In this document: positions 9,939 to 18,894 of the stretch, piece after piece
Layout of the letters: each line of letters opens with the position of its first letter
Numbering within the stretch: position 1 is the stretch's first letter
Translations under genes and position numbers: made by a program
The notes under the pieces: model-generated
What the model saw: only the letters and a program-made list of their open reading frames with translations
What the model was told of the DNA's origin: nothing
Database searches by the model: none
NCBI GenBank assembly: GCA_964530825.1
Contig: CAZHCA010000008.1
Coordinates: forward strand, 1-64,000
Origin: CAZHCA01 sp964530825
GTDB lineage: Bacteria; Bacteroidota; Bacteroidia; Chitinophagales; Saprospiraceae
Length of the DNA stretch: 64,000 nt
Reading direction: 5' to 3'

Positions 9939-10613
9939 TTTGATATTTTTTAGTACAAAAAGCTTTATTTGGTCTAAACTCCCAAATTTCTCTAAAATAA
10001 AAAATTACAAAAGAGTCAGGGGTGACTTTTGTCGTTAAATGATGAGGGAATTTTGTAACAGCCTTTAGGCTTCTTTGGGAAAATGGTAACGGGGTGTGCG
10101 GTTACCGCCCTCAAGCGGGTAGCGCCAGCCTGCATATCTTGAGCCCACCGGAAGGGTGGTGCTTTGATTACGGGCCCAACCGGTAGGCATAGCCCGCGCT
10201 CAAAGCCCGGGTGCATCATCTCCAGCTCCGCAAATCCACTTTGTGCCAACCTCCTCTTCACCAGTACTGCCCCCAACGGTAAAAAAGGTGAGCAAACAGC
10301 TAGGTTAAGGGGTTAGCGATCCGGTCCGGATAGCGACCTCGTCGGTATAACTTATACCACGACCAGGTAGCCGAAGTATCACGATCCCGGTGACCCCATT
10401 TGCGGATGCGGCAGGCTCCGGGCTCCTGTAGGGTGAGGCTACGAACGTCATTAGGGCAGGCGTCTGCAAAGGGCGGGACGGCCATTTCGAAGGTGGAAGT
10501 GATTTTACGGTCATGTCAAGCGTAATATTTTTAGCAAATCGCGTGACCGGAAAACGGTTTTTCCTCCCGTACGATCGGGATGTTACTTGAATTGCGTACC
10601 TTTTCTTGTAAAA
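9939..10613. other. Long intergenic region without a clear gene
   Basis: This stretch lies between the divergent GCS2-CBS and arylsulfotransferase genes. It is AT-rich next to the GCS2-CBS start and then GC-rich. A minus-strand open frame at about 10300-10485 has fairly protein-like composition (ending RRGRYPDRIANPLT), and another lies at 10016-10276. Neither has a recognisable family, a good start or a supporting context. It may hold a decayed gene plus promoters for the two flanking genes. Confidence 0.5.
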
Positions 10614-12161
10614 ATGCGCTTCTTTCCTTACTGGCTTTTAGCCCTGCTACCCGGCCTTTTACTCATTACCAGCTGTGAAGAAGATGATGAACCGATCGAC
10701 CTGGATATCGTGGAGCGGCTAGAGTCCGACCTCAACCCATCGGGAGTGGCTCCGCTGACCGCGTTGCTTCGGGTGGAGACCAGCCAAGAAGTGTTCGTAC
10801 GCATGCGGGTGGTCGGCCAGAAAGGGCCTGACTCAGATGTCGTACGGGATTTTCCGGAGTTTAGCGATCAGTTTACCCTGCCCGTTTTGGGGTTATACCC
10901 CAATTATCTGAACCGGGTCGAGTTAACTTTTCTCAATGCCAGCGGCCAGGAAGTGGGTGAGGAATCGATAGACATTCAGACGCAGCCCCTGATCTCGGAT
11001 ATGCCGGTAGTCACCATCAATTTTGCTGATTACGCTGTCGTCCGCCCGGGGTATAACTTAGTGAACTACTTTGGCCATGATGGTGATTTTTTGCCCCAGC
11101 GGCCTTTCCTTTTCGACGTCTACGGTGACATTCGCTGGTATCTAGACTACTCCAACCACCCGGTCTTTAGTACCCTTTTCTACGATAACGGCATGCAACG
11201 GCTGCGTAGCGGCAATTTCTTTTTCGGCGACGGCAACAGCGGCGCCCTCTACGAAATCAATATGCTGGGCGAGGTCGTCAATTCTTGGAGCCTGCGGGGC
11301 TATGGGTTTCACCACCACGTTATTGAAAAACCCAACGGTAACTTCCTGGTAACCGTCAATGACCCCAACAAGCCAACCGTCGAAGATGTCATCATAGAAA
11401 TCGATCGCGCGAACGGCGAGATTGTCAACACCTGGGATCTCAACCTTTCCCTAGACAATGCGCGACGCGCCTGGCCCACCGACTTGGCCAATCTCGATAT
11501 CGATTGGTTTCACGCCAACGCTCTGGCTTATGAGGCCAAAGATGATGCCATTATCGTATCGGGGCGCACCCAGGGCGTCGTGAAATTGACAGCCGACAAT
11601 GAAGTCGTCTGGATCTTAGCGCCCCACCGGGAATGGTCCACGGCCGGCAATGGGGTCGATCTGAATACCTTGTTGCTCCAGCCGCTCGACGCCAATAACG
11701 ACCCGATCACCGATGCCCAGGTGCTGGATGGGGCCGTCAACCATCCTGATTTCGAGTGGTCCTGGTACCAGCACTCGCCCGTCGTCTTGCCTAACGGAAA
11801 TATTATGCTCTTTGATAATGGCGATAATCGCCATTACCAGCAGCCCGGCACCTACAGCCGCGCCGTTGAGTATGCTATTGATGAAGATAACTTGACGATT
11901 CAGCAAGTCTGGAGCTACGGAAAGGAGCGCGGAGGAGATACCTACAGCCGGATCGTATCCAAGGTGAGCTATTTTCCGGAGGAAGAACACGTGCTGTTTA
12001 CTCCGGGAGCTGTTAATTTCCAAGGGGAAACCTACGGCAAGGTGGTGGAGGTGGATCATCGTACCGGCCGGGTCGTGTACGAGGTGACTATTACGCCCCC
12101 GCAATCCAATTTCAACATCGCTTTTCACAATGTGCTACGCACGACGCTCTATCCCGACTAA
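10614..12161 (+). CDS. Arylsulfotransferase (ASST)-family lipoprotein
   Basis: A 515-residue exported protein with a lipoprotein signal (GLLLITSC; cysteine of the lipobox followed by an acidic stretch) and a beta-propeller-like ASST domain. Typical family phrases are FHHHVIEKPNGNFLVTVND, DWFHANALAYE and WYQHSPVVLPNGNI. The latter histidines are candidates for the sulfate-accepting catalytic residue of PAPS-independent arylsulfate sulfotransferases. The start ATG at 10614 puts the signal peptide first; an in-frame TTG at 10587 is less likely. It probably sits on a membrane facing the periplasm or outside. Whether it is an active sulfotransferase is not certain. Confidence 0.8.
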   Translation: MRFFPYWLLALLPGLLLITSCEEDDEPIDLDIVERLESDLNPSGVAPLTALLRVETSQEVFVRMRVVGQKGPDSDVVRDFPEFSDQFTLPVLGLYPNYLNRVELTFLNASGQEVGEESIDIQTQPLISDMPVVTINFADYAVVRPGYNLVNYFGHDGDFLPQRPFLFDVYGDIRWYLDYSNHPVFSTLFYDNGMQRLRSGNFFFGDGNSGALYEINMLGEVVNSWSLRGYGFHHHVIEKPNGNFLVTVNDPNKPTVEDVIIEIDRANGEIVNTWDLNLSLDNARRAWPTDLANLDIDWFHANALAYEAKDDAIIVSGRTQGVVKLTADNEVVWILAPHREWSTAGNGVDLNTLLLQPLDANNDPITDAQVLDGAVNHPDFEWSWYQHSPVVLPNGNIMLFDNGDNRHYQQPGTYSRAVEYAIDEDNLTIQQVWSYGKERGGDTYSRIVSKVSYFPEEEHVLFTPGAVNFQGETYGKVVEVDHRTGRVVYEVTITPPQSNFNIAFHNVLRTTLYPD

Positions 12162-12523
12162 AGTGCTTGGGGTTGGGCCGGTCCATTTTGATTGATTGTG
12201 CACCCACCATTTCCCCGGTAAATGGAGGTGTAGATCGCTGCGAGATCAAAAGGTAAAAGGCTGGTTTGGGCGCCTAGCCTGGTGCGTAAGATTACAATAT
12301 GGGTTACCGGCGCCTCTGCCTGCAGAAAGGGAAGGTTGGCCCGAAAAATGACAAGGAACGGTGTAGTAGGAATTCCTGAAACCGGACCTTGGTTGCGATG
12401 CTGCCCGTTGAAAGCGGTAAGCGGATTTTGCCCTATCCTGGCATTTGCAAAAAAAAGACGAAAACCTGTTCCAGTATATAAAGTTTTAGAAGGAGGAATT
12501 TTTACAATTAAACAATACCTATC
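12162..12523. other. Intergenic region, nothing firm seen
   Basis: The stretch between the ASST gene and the 12524 gene has short open frames on both strands with no family resemblance. Near its end, AGAAGGAGGAATT at about 12489 is purine-rich but lies about 25 bases before the next ATG, too far for an ordinary ribosome binding site. Confidence 0.4.
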
Positions 12524-13282
12524 ATGAATCCATTTTTTACGCATCACGTGCGGTGGCTACTGGTTATAGCCTTTCTATACGCGGGACCGTTGGTGATCGC
12601 ACAAGTCAACGAAGAAGAACCCGATATAGCGGTAGAAGAAGAGGAAGAAGAGGACGATATTTTAGTAAAGCAAAACCTGCTTTTTGCTTTTCAGTACCAA
12701 CAGTTGACGGTTGACGATTTTAACGCCGAGGCTGCGGAATTGGGGTTTCCGGCCCTGGAAGATCGCATTTTCGAGGTGGCTTTGATTGGGGAGCGGCAGC
12801 TCTGGCGTTTCCTCAATGGTTTCGGTGCGGCCTTTGCCTGGGGGAATGCTGGTAGCCGCACCGACAGTGAACCGCAATCTCTTTACCGCCATCTAGCGTT
12901 GCGCAACGAGTTAACCTTTGCCCTGACGAATCCGGAGAGCAACTGGGTGATTGGTCCGATGGTAAACGTTTCCTTGCAATATGCCTGGGTGAATTTGCGT
13001 GACCCCAATCGGGTGAGTAATCTTCAATCGGCTACCGAAGTCGATTATGTCAAGTTGCGTTCCTTCGACGTGCCGGTAGAGTTTGCCATTCGTGCGCAGT
13101 TTGGCACCTACGAGGGAGAGGACGCAGGCTTTGTGGTAGGGATTACGGCCGGCTACCGCCTGAATGACGACGACTGGCGGTTCGACGGGGCGGTGCCTGT
13201 TCGGGGGTTGGGCCTAAGCGAGCAAGGTTGGTTTGCCTCTATCCGCCTGGGTTTTCAAGGTATGGGAGAGATAGACGATTAA
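12524..13282 (+). CDS. Exported protein, probable small outer-membrane beta-barrel
   Basis: I do not recognise a named family. The 252-residue protein has a signal peptide (VIAFLYAGPLVIAQ), then a highly acidic linker of repeated glutamates and aspartates. The rest is dominated by alternating hydrophobic and polar strands ending in an aromatic-rich terminus (GWFASIRLGFQGMG), as in outer-membrane barrel proteins of Bacteroidota. It has no apparent operon partners, and the next gene is convergent. Confidence 0.6.
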   Translation: MNPFFTHHVRWLLVIAFLYAGPLVIAQVNEEEPDIAVEEEEEEDDILVKQNLLFAFQYQQLTVDDFNAEAAELGFPALEDRIFEVALIGERQLWRFLNGFGAAFAWGNAGSRTDSEPQSLYRHLALRNELTFALTNPESNWVIGPMVNVSLQYAWVNLRDPNRVSNLQSATEVDYVKLRSFDVPVEFAIRAQFGTYEGEDAGFVVGITAGYRLNDDDWRFDGAVPVRGLGLSEQGWFASIRLGFQGMGEIDD

Positions 13283-13283
13283 G

Positions 13284-13472
13284 CTAGGCAGCGGTTTGTT
13301 TTCGACCTACTAAGTAGAGTACAAAGCCGACTGCAAAAAGGACTAGGCCGATATTTTCCAGTAAAACCTGCTCATTGGCCGGGTCGATGGTAGCATAGAC
13401 TACCAACCCTGTCCCTATGAACGCCAGGAAGGGCCCGAGTGCACGAAAGAGGGTGGCCATCGTCATGCGCAT
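13284..13472 (-). CDS. Small two-helix membrane protein
   Basis: A 62-residue predicted inner-membrane protein with two hydrophobic segments (ALGPFLAFIGTGLVVYA and ENIGLVLFAVGFVLYLVG) separated by a short acidic loop, ending in RKQTAA. Start codons at 13472, 13466 and 13460 are all possible. The open frame runs upstream to 13577, but that extension is unlike a protein N-terminus. Function is unknown. It ends two bases from the end of the convergent gene. Confidence 0.55.
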   Translation of the reverse strand: MRMTMATLFRALGPFLAFIGTGLVVYATIDPANEQVLLENIGLVLFAVGFVLYLVGRKQTAA

Positions 13473-13631
13473 TGGTTTATTTGTACTGATAAGTTCCGAA
13501 AAACAGGTGTGAAAATCAAGAAATAAAAATGCGGCTGCCGCAACTGCCACAAGGGGTGAGCGGCGGCCAGGCGACAAAAGGTGAGCGGCGCGCAGGGTGC
13601 GCCGCCTCCCCTCTCAAAAGGAAAACAGCGC

Positions 13632-14411
13632 TTATTTCACCAGGGTAGGTGGTGCGATAGCTACGTATTCGATTACATCGAAGTTTTGGCGTCTGCCGTA
13701 GTAGGTCTGGCTGATTTCATCCAGTTTCGCCATGGCTGGCACCGACTGAAAAGCGGCATAGACGTCTTCCTTGCTGGTAAACCAGGCATAAACCACCATG
13801 GCCAACGGCAGGTCGGGGTTGATTTCCTCCACGTAATCGATCTGATAGCCGGTAAAAGCACTGCCCAGGCCCCCGATTGCCACGGGTACGTAGTCGCGGA
13901 ATTGAGCCAACAGGGTTTCTTCCAGCGGGCGTTGGGGGTGGCGTTCGACCAGGTAGACTGCTTTATAGAACGAATGGTCGGTCGACCCTTCGGCGGGCCG
14001 TTCGGGGTAAATGGGCATGCGCTCCTGTACCGCCAGGCTTTGGGGGCTACCCGCCAAAAAATTTGCCTGATCGGCAATGGCGGCCTGGCCCTCGGCTGAA
14101 GCGAACGCCTTGTCGGCGGCTGCCTGGTCGTCAAACCAGAGCTCGACTACCGCATGGTAGGCGGGGTCCTCGCTGGTCGGGTCGGCGAAATTGAGGACGT
14201 AGCCCCGCAGGCCGGGAATTTTCTTCACCAGCGGAACGTGCTTTTCGATTGAATAATCGATAAATTCCTGCTGGCTCATGTCTGCCTTTTTAGTGCTAAA
14301 AAAAACGACCTTGTAAAAGTCTTGAACGGCTACCTGGCCGGCGGCCAGGGTGGACCACAGCAAGCTGCCGAAAAGTAGGGCAGCACATTGGCTTTTGAAC
14401 GTGACTGACAT
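13632..14411 (-). CDS. Exported EthD/ferredoxin-like barrel protein, two tandem domains
   Basis: A 259-residue protein with a signal peptide (AALLFGSLLWSTLAAGQ) and two repeats of an EthD-like dimeric alpha/beta-barrel domain. Both repeats carry the FYKVVFF/FYKAVYLV first strand and a VVELWFDD or VVYAWFTS strand. EthD-fold proteins act on or bind aromatic and other small ligands, and a specific reaction cannot be assigned. The gene is divergent from the SARP/BTAD-type regulator at 14511 with only 99 bases between them, an arrangement often seen for a regulator and its target. Confidence 0.7.
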   Translation of the reverse strand: MSVTFKSQCAALLFGSLLWSTLAAGQVAVQDFYKVVFFSTKKADMSQQEFIDYSIEKHVPLVKKIPGLRGYVLNFADPTSEDPAYHAVVELWFDDQAAADKAFASAEGQAAIADQANFLAGSPQSLAVQERMPIYPERPAEGSTDHSFYKAVYLVERHPQRPLEETLLAQFRDYVPVAIGGLGSAFTGYQIDYVEEINPDLPLAMVVYAWFTSKEDVYAAFQSVPAMAKLDEISQTYYGRRQNFDVIEYVAIAPPTLVK

Positions 14412-14510
14412 AATGAAAGGTTTTCTACCAAATAAATTGGTCTAGCGTTAGCGTATCGTTATTTTTCTTTAAAGGAATCAGCGCCTACCCAAAACTGAAA
14501 CACTTCATCC

Positions 14511-16241
14511 ATGCTGGCGGTAACGACATTATCGGCGGAGCGGGTCCAGTGGCAGGATCAAGACCTCTATCCGACGGGGCGCCAAAAGGCCGACGCCCTG
14601 ATGCTATTCCTCGCCGTAGAGTGGAGCTTTTTTGAGCGGACGACCCACCGGCGCGAATGGCTGGCGGACCTGCTGTGGCCGGACCTGGATCGGACCGACG
14701 GTCTTAATAACCTCCGGCAGAGCCTGCATATTATTCGCAAGCGCTGTCGGGCTGCCGGCATACCACCCATTTTTGCGGCGGATCGCCAGAAGGTATACCG
14801 GCAAGAAGGTTTATCCATCTGGTGTGATTTACAAAATCTGCTCACGGTGACTACGCCGGGGTTGCTGCATTTGCCCAAGGGCAATTTAGCCGTGCTGCCC
14901 AATCTCGTGTTGTACGATGCCTATCCTTTCCAGGAATGGCTAGACGGCTTGCGGGCTAGTGTTAACAAAGCGGCAGCCCGGGCTTTTGAGAAAGCCATCG
15001 ACCGGGAGCTGGAACGGCAGCAGTGGGCCGTAGCTGCTGACTTGATGCACTACCAACTGGACTGGGGGCAAGCCACTACAGATCTCTACGAAAAACTAGC
15101 GCGGGCTTGCGTTCACCAGGGCAAGTTCGGCGAAGCCGAGCACTGGTTAGCGCAGACTGGCCGCTCAGTTGAATACTGCCGGCAGCAGTTGCGGGGTTGG
15201 GAGCAAGAGATTTATTCGATGGCCCCTGCCGAGTCGCATGTCCCGGCGCCTCAGGCGATGACCTGGTACTTGCTGGGCTGGTCGATCTTCGTGAAGGCAA
15301 CGCCTGCCACCACCAATCAGGCGGTGGCTCATTTCCAAAGAGCCATCCAGGCCGATCCGAATTTTTACCGGGCGTACCTCGGCCTGGCCACGGCCATTAG
15401 TACCCAGGGCAGTTGGTGGGGCGACCGGCGCATGATCGACGAGCTGCCCGCTTTCGAGGCAGCCGTGGCGCAAGCACGCAAAGACCCCGCCCTAGATCCG
15501 GAGGTTGACGCCGTTGTGGGTTTCACCAAGATGTGGCTTTGGGAGCTGGAGGAAGCCGAGGCGTATCTCCGACGGGCAATGCATGTCACCAGCAGCACCA
15601 GCTTTGGGCTGATGGGCCTGAGCCATGCCCTCAATGTGCAGGGAAAATGGGACGAAGCCCGCGCAATTACTCAACGCGCCATTCTTAAGGATCCGCATTT
15701 TATCCAGAGCTATATCTGCCTGGGGGAGACCGCTATCCTGGAAGGCGACCCTGAGGCAGGTTGTGAAATTTGCCAGGCCGCCCTAGCCCGCGAGCCCGAC
15801 TACCAGCCCGGCATCACTACCTGGATGTGGGGACTATTAGAACTCGGTCGCTGCGAAGAAGCAATCCAGGTTGGCGAGACCATCCTCTACCGGACTGGCT
15901 GGCGATCCTTCTTCGTGGTCGGCCGCTTGGCTATGGCTTATTATGCAGCCGGGCAAACCGCAAGAGCCGGGCAACTGCTCGAAGAGATGGAAACCCGCGC
16001 ACGGGCGGGAGAGAAAGGCTTCCCCTATTTTATTGCCCTATACCATATGCGTGCCGGTAATGCCGATGCAGCCCTGGATTGGCTGGAGCGCCATTTGCCT
16101 AACCGGCATACCGACTACTTATGGTTAGACGTTCAGCCGGAGTTTCGGGCCTTGCGGGGTAACCCCCGCTTCGACCGGATCTGGCAGGTAGTCTTCGGTA
16201 CGGCTGAAGTGCGATCCGCTATGCGCGGGAGGGATTCCTGA
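14511..16241 (+). CDS. SARP/BTAD-like transcriptional activator with TPR array
   Basis: The N-terminal 110 residues resemble the winged-helix and BTAD region of SARP-type activators: GRQKADALMLFLAV, HRREWLADLLWPD and NNLRQSLHIIRKR. The remaining 450 residues form TPR-like helical repeats (VAHFQRAIQADPNFYRAYLGLA and similar). There is no receiver, kinase or membrane segment. Such regulators bind promoter DNA with the N-terminal part and use the TPRs for oligomerisation or sensing. The position next to a divergent EthD-like gene suggests local control. Assignment rests on motif resemblance only. Confidence 0.68.
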   Translation: MLAVTTLSAERVQWQDQDLYPTGRQKADALMLFLAVEWSFFERTTHRREWLADLLWPDLDRTDGLNNLRQSLHIIRKRCRAAGIPPIFAADRQKVYRQEGLSIWCDLQNLLTVTTPGLLHLPKGNLAVLPNLVLYDAYPFQEWLDGLRASVNKAAARAFEKAIDRELERQQWAVAADLMHYQLDWGQATTDLYEKLARACVHQGKFGEAEHWLAQTGRSVEYCRQQLRGWEQEIYSMAPAESHVPAPQAMTWYLLGWSIFVKATPATTNQAVAHFQRAIQADPNFYRAYLGLATAISTQGSWWGDRRMIDELPAFEAAVAQARKDPALDPEVDAVVGFTKMWLWELEEAEAYLRRAMHVTSSTSFGLMGLSHALNVQGKWDEARAITQRAILKDPHFIQSYICLGETAILEGDPEAGCEICQAALAREPDYQPGITTWMWGLLELGRCEEAIQVGETILYRTGWRSFFVVGRLAMAYYAAGQTARAGQLLEEMETRARAGEKGFPYFIALYHMRAGNADAALDWLERHLPNRHTDYLWLDVQPEFRALRGNPRFDRIWQVVFGTAEVRSAMRGRDS

Positions 16242-16284
16242 AAAGAAAAACGCGGCCGAATATCCAGTCCGGCTGCTTGGATAG

Positions 16285-16358
<74 letters not shown>

Positions 16359-16442
16359 ATTTTCAAAGGCTCCGGAAAGCCGCCCTTCCCGGTTTAGCGA
16401 CGCGAAAATAAAACCATTTTCCATTTTTTGCAAACCTAGGCC

Positions 16443-17183
16443 TCAACTTTTGTCGGTTGGCTTGGGCATGGGATTGTAAAAGGCGGCGCGCTCGGCGTAT
16501 GTGTAGTCATTGCAATTAAGCGTACGCTCCTCGATAATGAGCAACTCGGCATAGAAATGGGCAGGCAAGAACAAGTATCGCACTTCCTGTTGGTACTGAT
16601 AGGGCGTTTCCTGGCCCGGCTCGTAAAACTGAGCCTGACTTTCTATCCGCAGCCGCAATACGTGCGAGAAAGTATCCTGCGGTAATAAGAGGACGCCGTA
16701 TCCATCGCAGTGACTTTCGGTCACCATAACCCGCCGTTGCCCGCCGAAAGAATTGACGACCGTATCGCGAAAGATGGTTCCGTAGGTAAGCGGATAGCGC
16801 AGATAGACCTGATCGTCGTAGTACTGATCGGTTTGCTCGCCAATTTGCACGCCCCGCAGTCGCAGGCAGTCGCGAGTGTTTTGGTAGAACAATAGAATGC
16901 CCGGGTCGGCATGGGCTAGATGAGTAGTGCCCGATGGTAATGCGGTTAGGTTTTTTCCCGCCACCGGCTCGTAATCATAGGTCATCTGTACCCCGAAATC
17001 AGGTAAAAAGCTGTAATCCCAGACACAATCCGGGCCGCCTGGATATACCGGAACGGCTTTTTCATCGGTAGCGTGAAATGCCTGGGTGCAAGGTGATGAG
17101 GTAAACCAATTATAGTCGATGACGGGCTGGGCGCATAAAGTCGTTGACCCTATGCAGAGACATAGTGTAAATAGCTTTTCCAT
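16443..17183 (-). CDS. Exported protein of unknown function
   Basis: A 246-residue protein with a signal peptide (TLCLCIGSTTLCAQ) and no recognised domain. The mature part is rich in beta-strand patterns and tyrosine with several cysteines (SSPCTQAF, GPDCVWDY, TRDCLRLR, NCNDYTYAE), suggesting a secreted beta-sandwich with disulfides. There is no C-terminal secretion signal of type IX. It is a stand-alone gene next to the tRNA. Confidence 0.55.
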   Translation of the reverse strand: MEKLFTLCLCIGSTTLCAQPVIDYNWFTSSPCTQAFHATDEKAVPVYPGGPDCVWDYSFLPDFGVQMTYDYEPVAGKNLTALPSGTTHLAHADPGILLFYQNTRDCLRLRGVQIGEQTDQYYDDQVYLRYPLTYGTIFRDTVVNSFGGQRRVMVTESHCDGYGVLLLPQDTFSHVLRLRIESQAQFYEPGQETPYQYQQEVRYLFLPAHFYAELLIIEERTLNCNDYTYAERAAFYNPMPKPTDKS

Positions 17184-17397
17184 TGGAATAAACGGCTTAG
17201 TTAAAGAAAAAGTAACTAAGCAGGCCTACTTAGGGATATTGGTCATCAGTATTTAGGGAAGTGCAGACGATGAGTTAGATCGCTTAATATAAAGGAAATT
17301 TGTACGGTAAGAAAGGCCAAACCCAGTTTTATTTCAGATTTTGCCGGGGAAAGATCAAAAAAATGGGAAAAGGGGCGTTTTTGACAAAAAATTGCGG

Positions 17398-18384
17398 CTA
17401 CCTAGCTACTTCTGCCATATTTTTTTGCCGGATTTGCTCCATGATGATTTCCCCGTGGTCGCGGGTATTTTCGATAAAAAGCTTATTGGTTTCCATGCCG
17501 CTGCATACGACGCCGGCCAGGTAGACGTTAGGCAGGTTGGTCTCTAACGTCTTCGGATCGTGGGTAGGGAGGCGTTTCTTATCTTCCGTAAAGGTGAGAC
17601 CGATTTTTTCCAACAAGGCGTAATTGGGCTGGTAGCCCGTCATGGCCAAAACAAAGTCGTTTTCGATCACAAATTGGCCTTCCGGTCCTTCCAGTACAAC
17701 CTCGAGCGGCCGGATTTCTTTAACTGTCGTATGGAAATACGCCCGGATGCTGCCCTCCTTGATCCGATTGATAATATTCGGCCGGATCCAATATTTTACT
17801 CGTTCGTGAATTTCTCCGCCGCGGATAGCCATCGTTACTTCGGCCCCTTTGTAATACGTTTCCAGGGCCACATCGCAGGCCGAGTTGCGGGCGCCGACTA
17901 CCAAAACTTTCATGCCCACGTAAGGGTGGGGGTCGTCGTAGTAGTGCTTGACTTTGGGCAGCTCCTCGCCCGGAACATTCAGCTTATTCGGGGTATCGTA
18001 GAAGCCGGTTGCTACCACTACCGAGCGCCCCTGGTAGGTACCGCGAGGCGTCGTAAGCAGGTAGGTACCGTCGGCATGAGGCGCCATTTTTTCCACCGGC
18101 TCATAGAGTTTTACTTCAATACCCCAGGCATTTTGCAGACGCCGGTAGTACTCCAATGCTTCCATGCGGGTTGGCTTATCCAGGTGGGAAATAAAGGGCA
18201 CCTCTCCAATCTCCAACTTTTGGGAGGTGGAGAAAAAAGTCATATTGGTCGGGAAGTTGTAAATCGAGTTGACGAGCACACCTTTTTCCAGGACCAGTGC
18301 CCGCAATCCAGCCTCTTTGGCGGCAATTGCTACGTTAAGACCGGTTGGGCCACCGCCGATGATCAGGATATCGTAGAGCTGCAT
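17398..18384 (-). CDS. ypdA: YpdA-family NAD(P)H:bacillithiol disulfide reductase
   Basis: The 328-residue flavoprotein has an FAD-binding GGGPTGLNVAIAA motif at the N-terminus, a NADP-binding VVGARNSACDVALE motif in the middle, and the YpdA hallmark segment NMTFFSTSQKLEIGEVPF. YpdA reduces oxidised bacillithiol with NADPH in thiol redox homeostasis, so the organism probably makes bacillithiol. The C-terminal NVYLAGVVCSGMETNKLFIEN segment is also typical. A TAATTTTG on the minus strand at 18412-18419, inside the adjacent inverted repeat, is a candidate -7 element. The start ATG at 18384 is well placed. Confidence 0.87.
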   Translation of the reverse strand: MQLYDILIIGGGPTGLNVAIAAKEAGLRALVLEKGVLVNSIYNFPTNMTFFSTSQKLEIGEVPFISHLDKPTRMEALEYYRRLQNAWGIEVKLYEPVEKMAPHADGTYLLTTPRGTYQGRSVVVATGFYDTPNKLNVPGEELPKVKHYYDDPHPYVGMKVLVVGARNSACDVALETYYKGAEVTMAIRGGEIHERVKYWIRPNIINRIKEGSIRAYFHTTVKEIRPLEVVLEGPEGQFVIENDFVLAMTGYQPNYALLEKIGLTFTEDKKRLPTHDPKTLETNLPNVYLAGVVCSGMETNKLFIENTRDHGEIIMEQIRQKNMAEVAR

Positions 18385-18398
18385 GTGTTACCTTTTGA

Positions 18399-18593
18399 CT
18401 AGAAGCCATCTCAAAATTATCCTTTGGGCTACAAAAGAATCTTTTGCCCCTGAACTGTGTTGCAAAAAGCTTACGTAGCTAAGGCTATGTGCACCTTGAT
18501 TCTAGAGTAGGGCCCCTTAACCCCACTCTAGAATGGTTCAGGGCCAAAATCTTACTTTTTCGCCATCAAAAACATTTTTGAGATGACTTTTAG
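18399..18593. mobile_element. MITE-like nested inverted-repeat element
   Basis: Left arm 18399-18455 and right arm 18536-18593 are imperfect inverted copies of about 57 bases. Examples are CATCTCAAAA near both outer ends and CTTTTGCCCCTGAAC against ATTTTGGCCCTGAAC at the inner ends. Inside lies a second perfect 10-base inverted repeat, ATTCTAGAGT (18499-18508) with ACTCTAGAAT (18525-18534). There is no open frame. The structure fits a small non-autonomous transposon or large regulatory hairpin. The next 300 bases (18594-18894) hold no gene that I can support. Confidence 0.55.
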
Positions 18594-18894
18594 ATATCCA
18601 AACAAACGAGCCTTTTGAAAGTTTGGCGGGGGCTTGCCGGCTCTTGGTTCTTTGATCTTGCACCGTACGGCCTTCGTTTCGGCCGCACTAACGGCTCCAC
18701 TGTACGCGGATAGCAGGTATCGAGAAAGCAGTTGCGCTTTACTCAGTGTTTTTCGATTTTTTGACCACCGTCCTCCGACCGGTTTTTTCGTATGCTTCAA
18801 CGTTTTTGCGTGGAATGCCCAAGAGGTATGATGGATGGACGAATAATCTGTAGTTTTGGGCAATCTCCGAACCATCCTATGATTTTGTAAGGCT

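Noticed and set aside
10016..10485. Minus-strand open frames in the 9.9-10.6 kb gap
   Set aside because: No family resemblance, poor starts and no context. Kept only as a possible decayed gene.
12158..12547. A 129-codon minus-strand frame
   Set aside because: It has no signal, domain or family match, and overlaps the start of the 12524 gene.
18552..18875. A 107-codon minus-strand frame beside the MITE-like element
   Set aside because: It runs through the right arm of the inverted repeat and has no family match.
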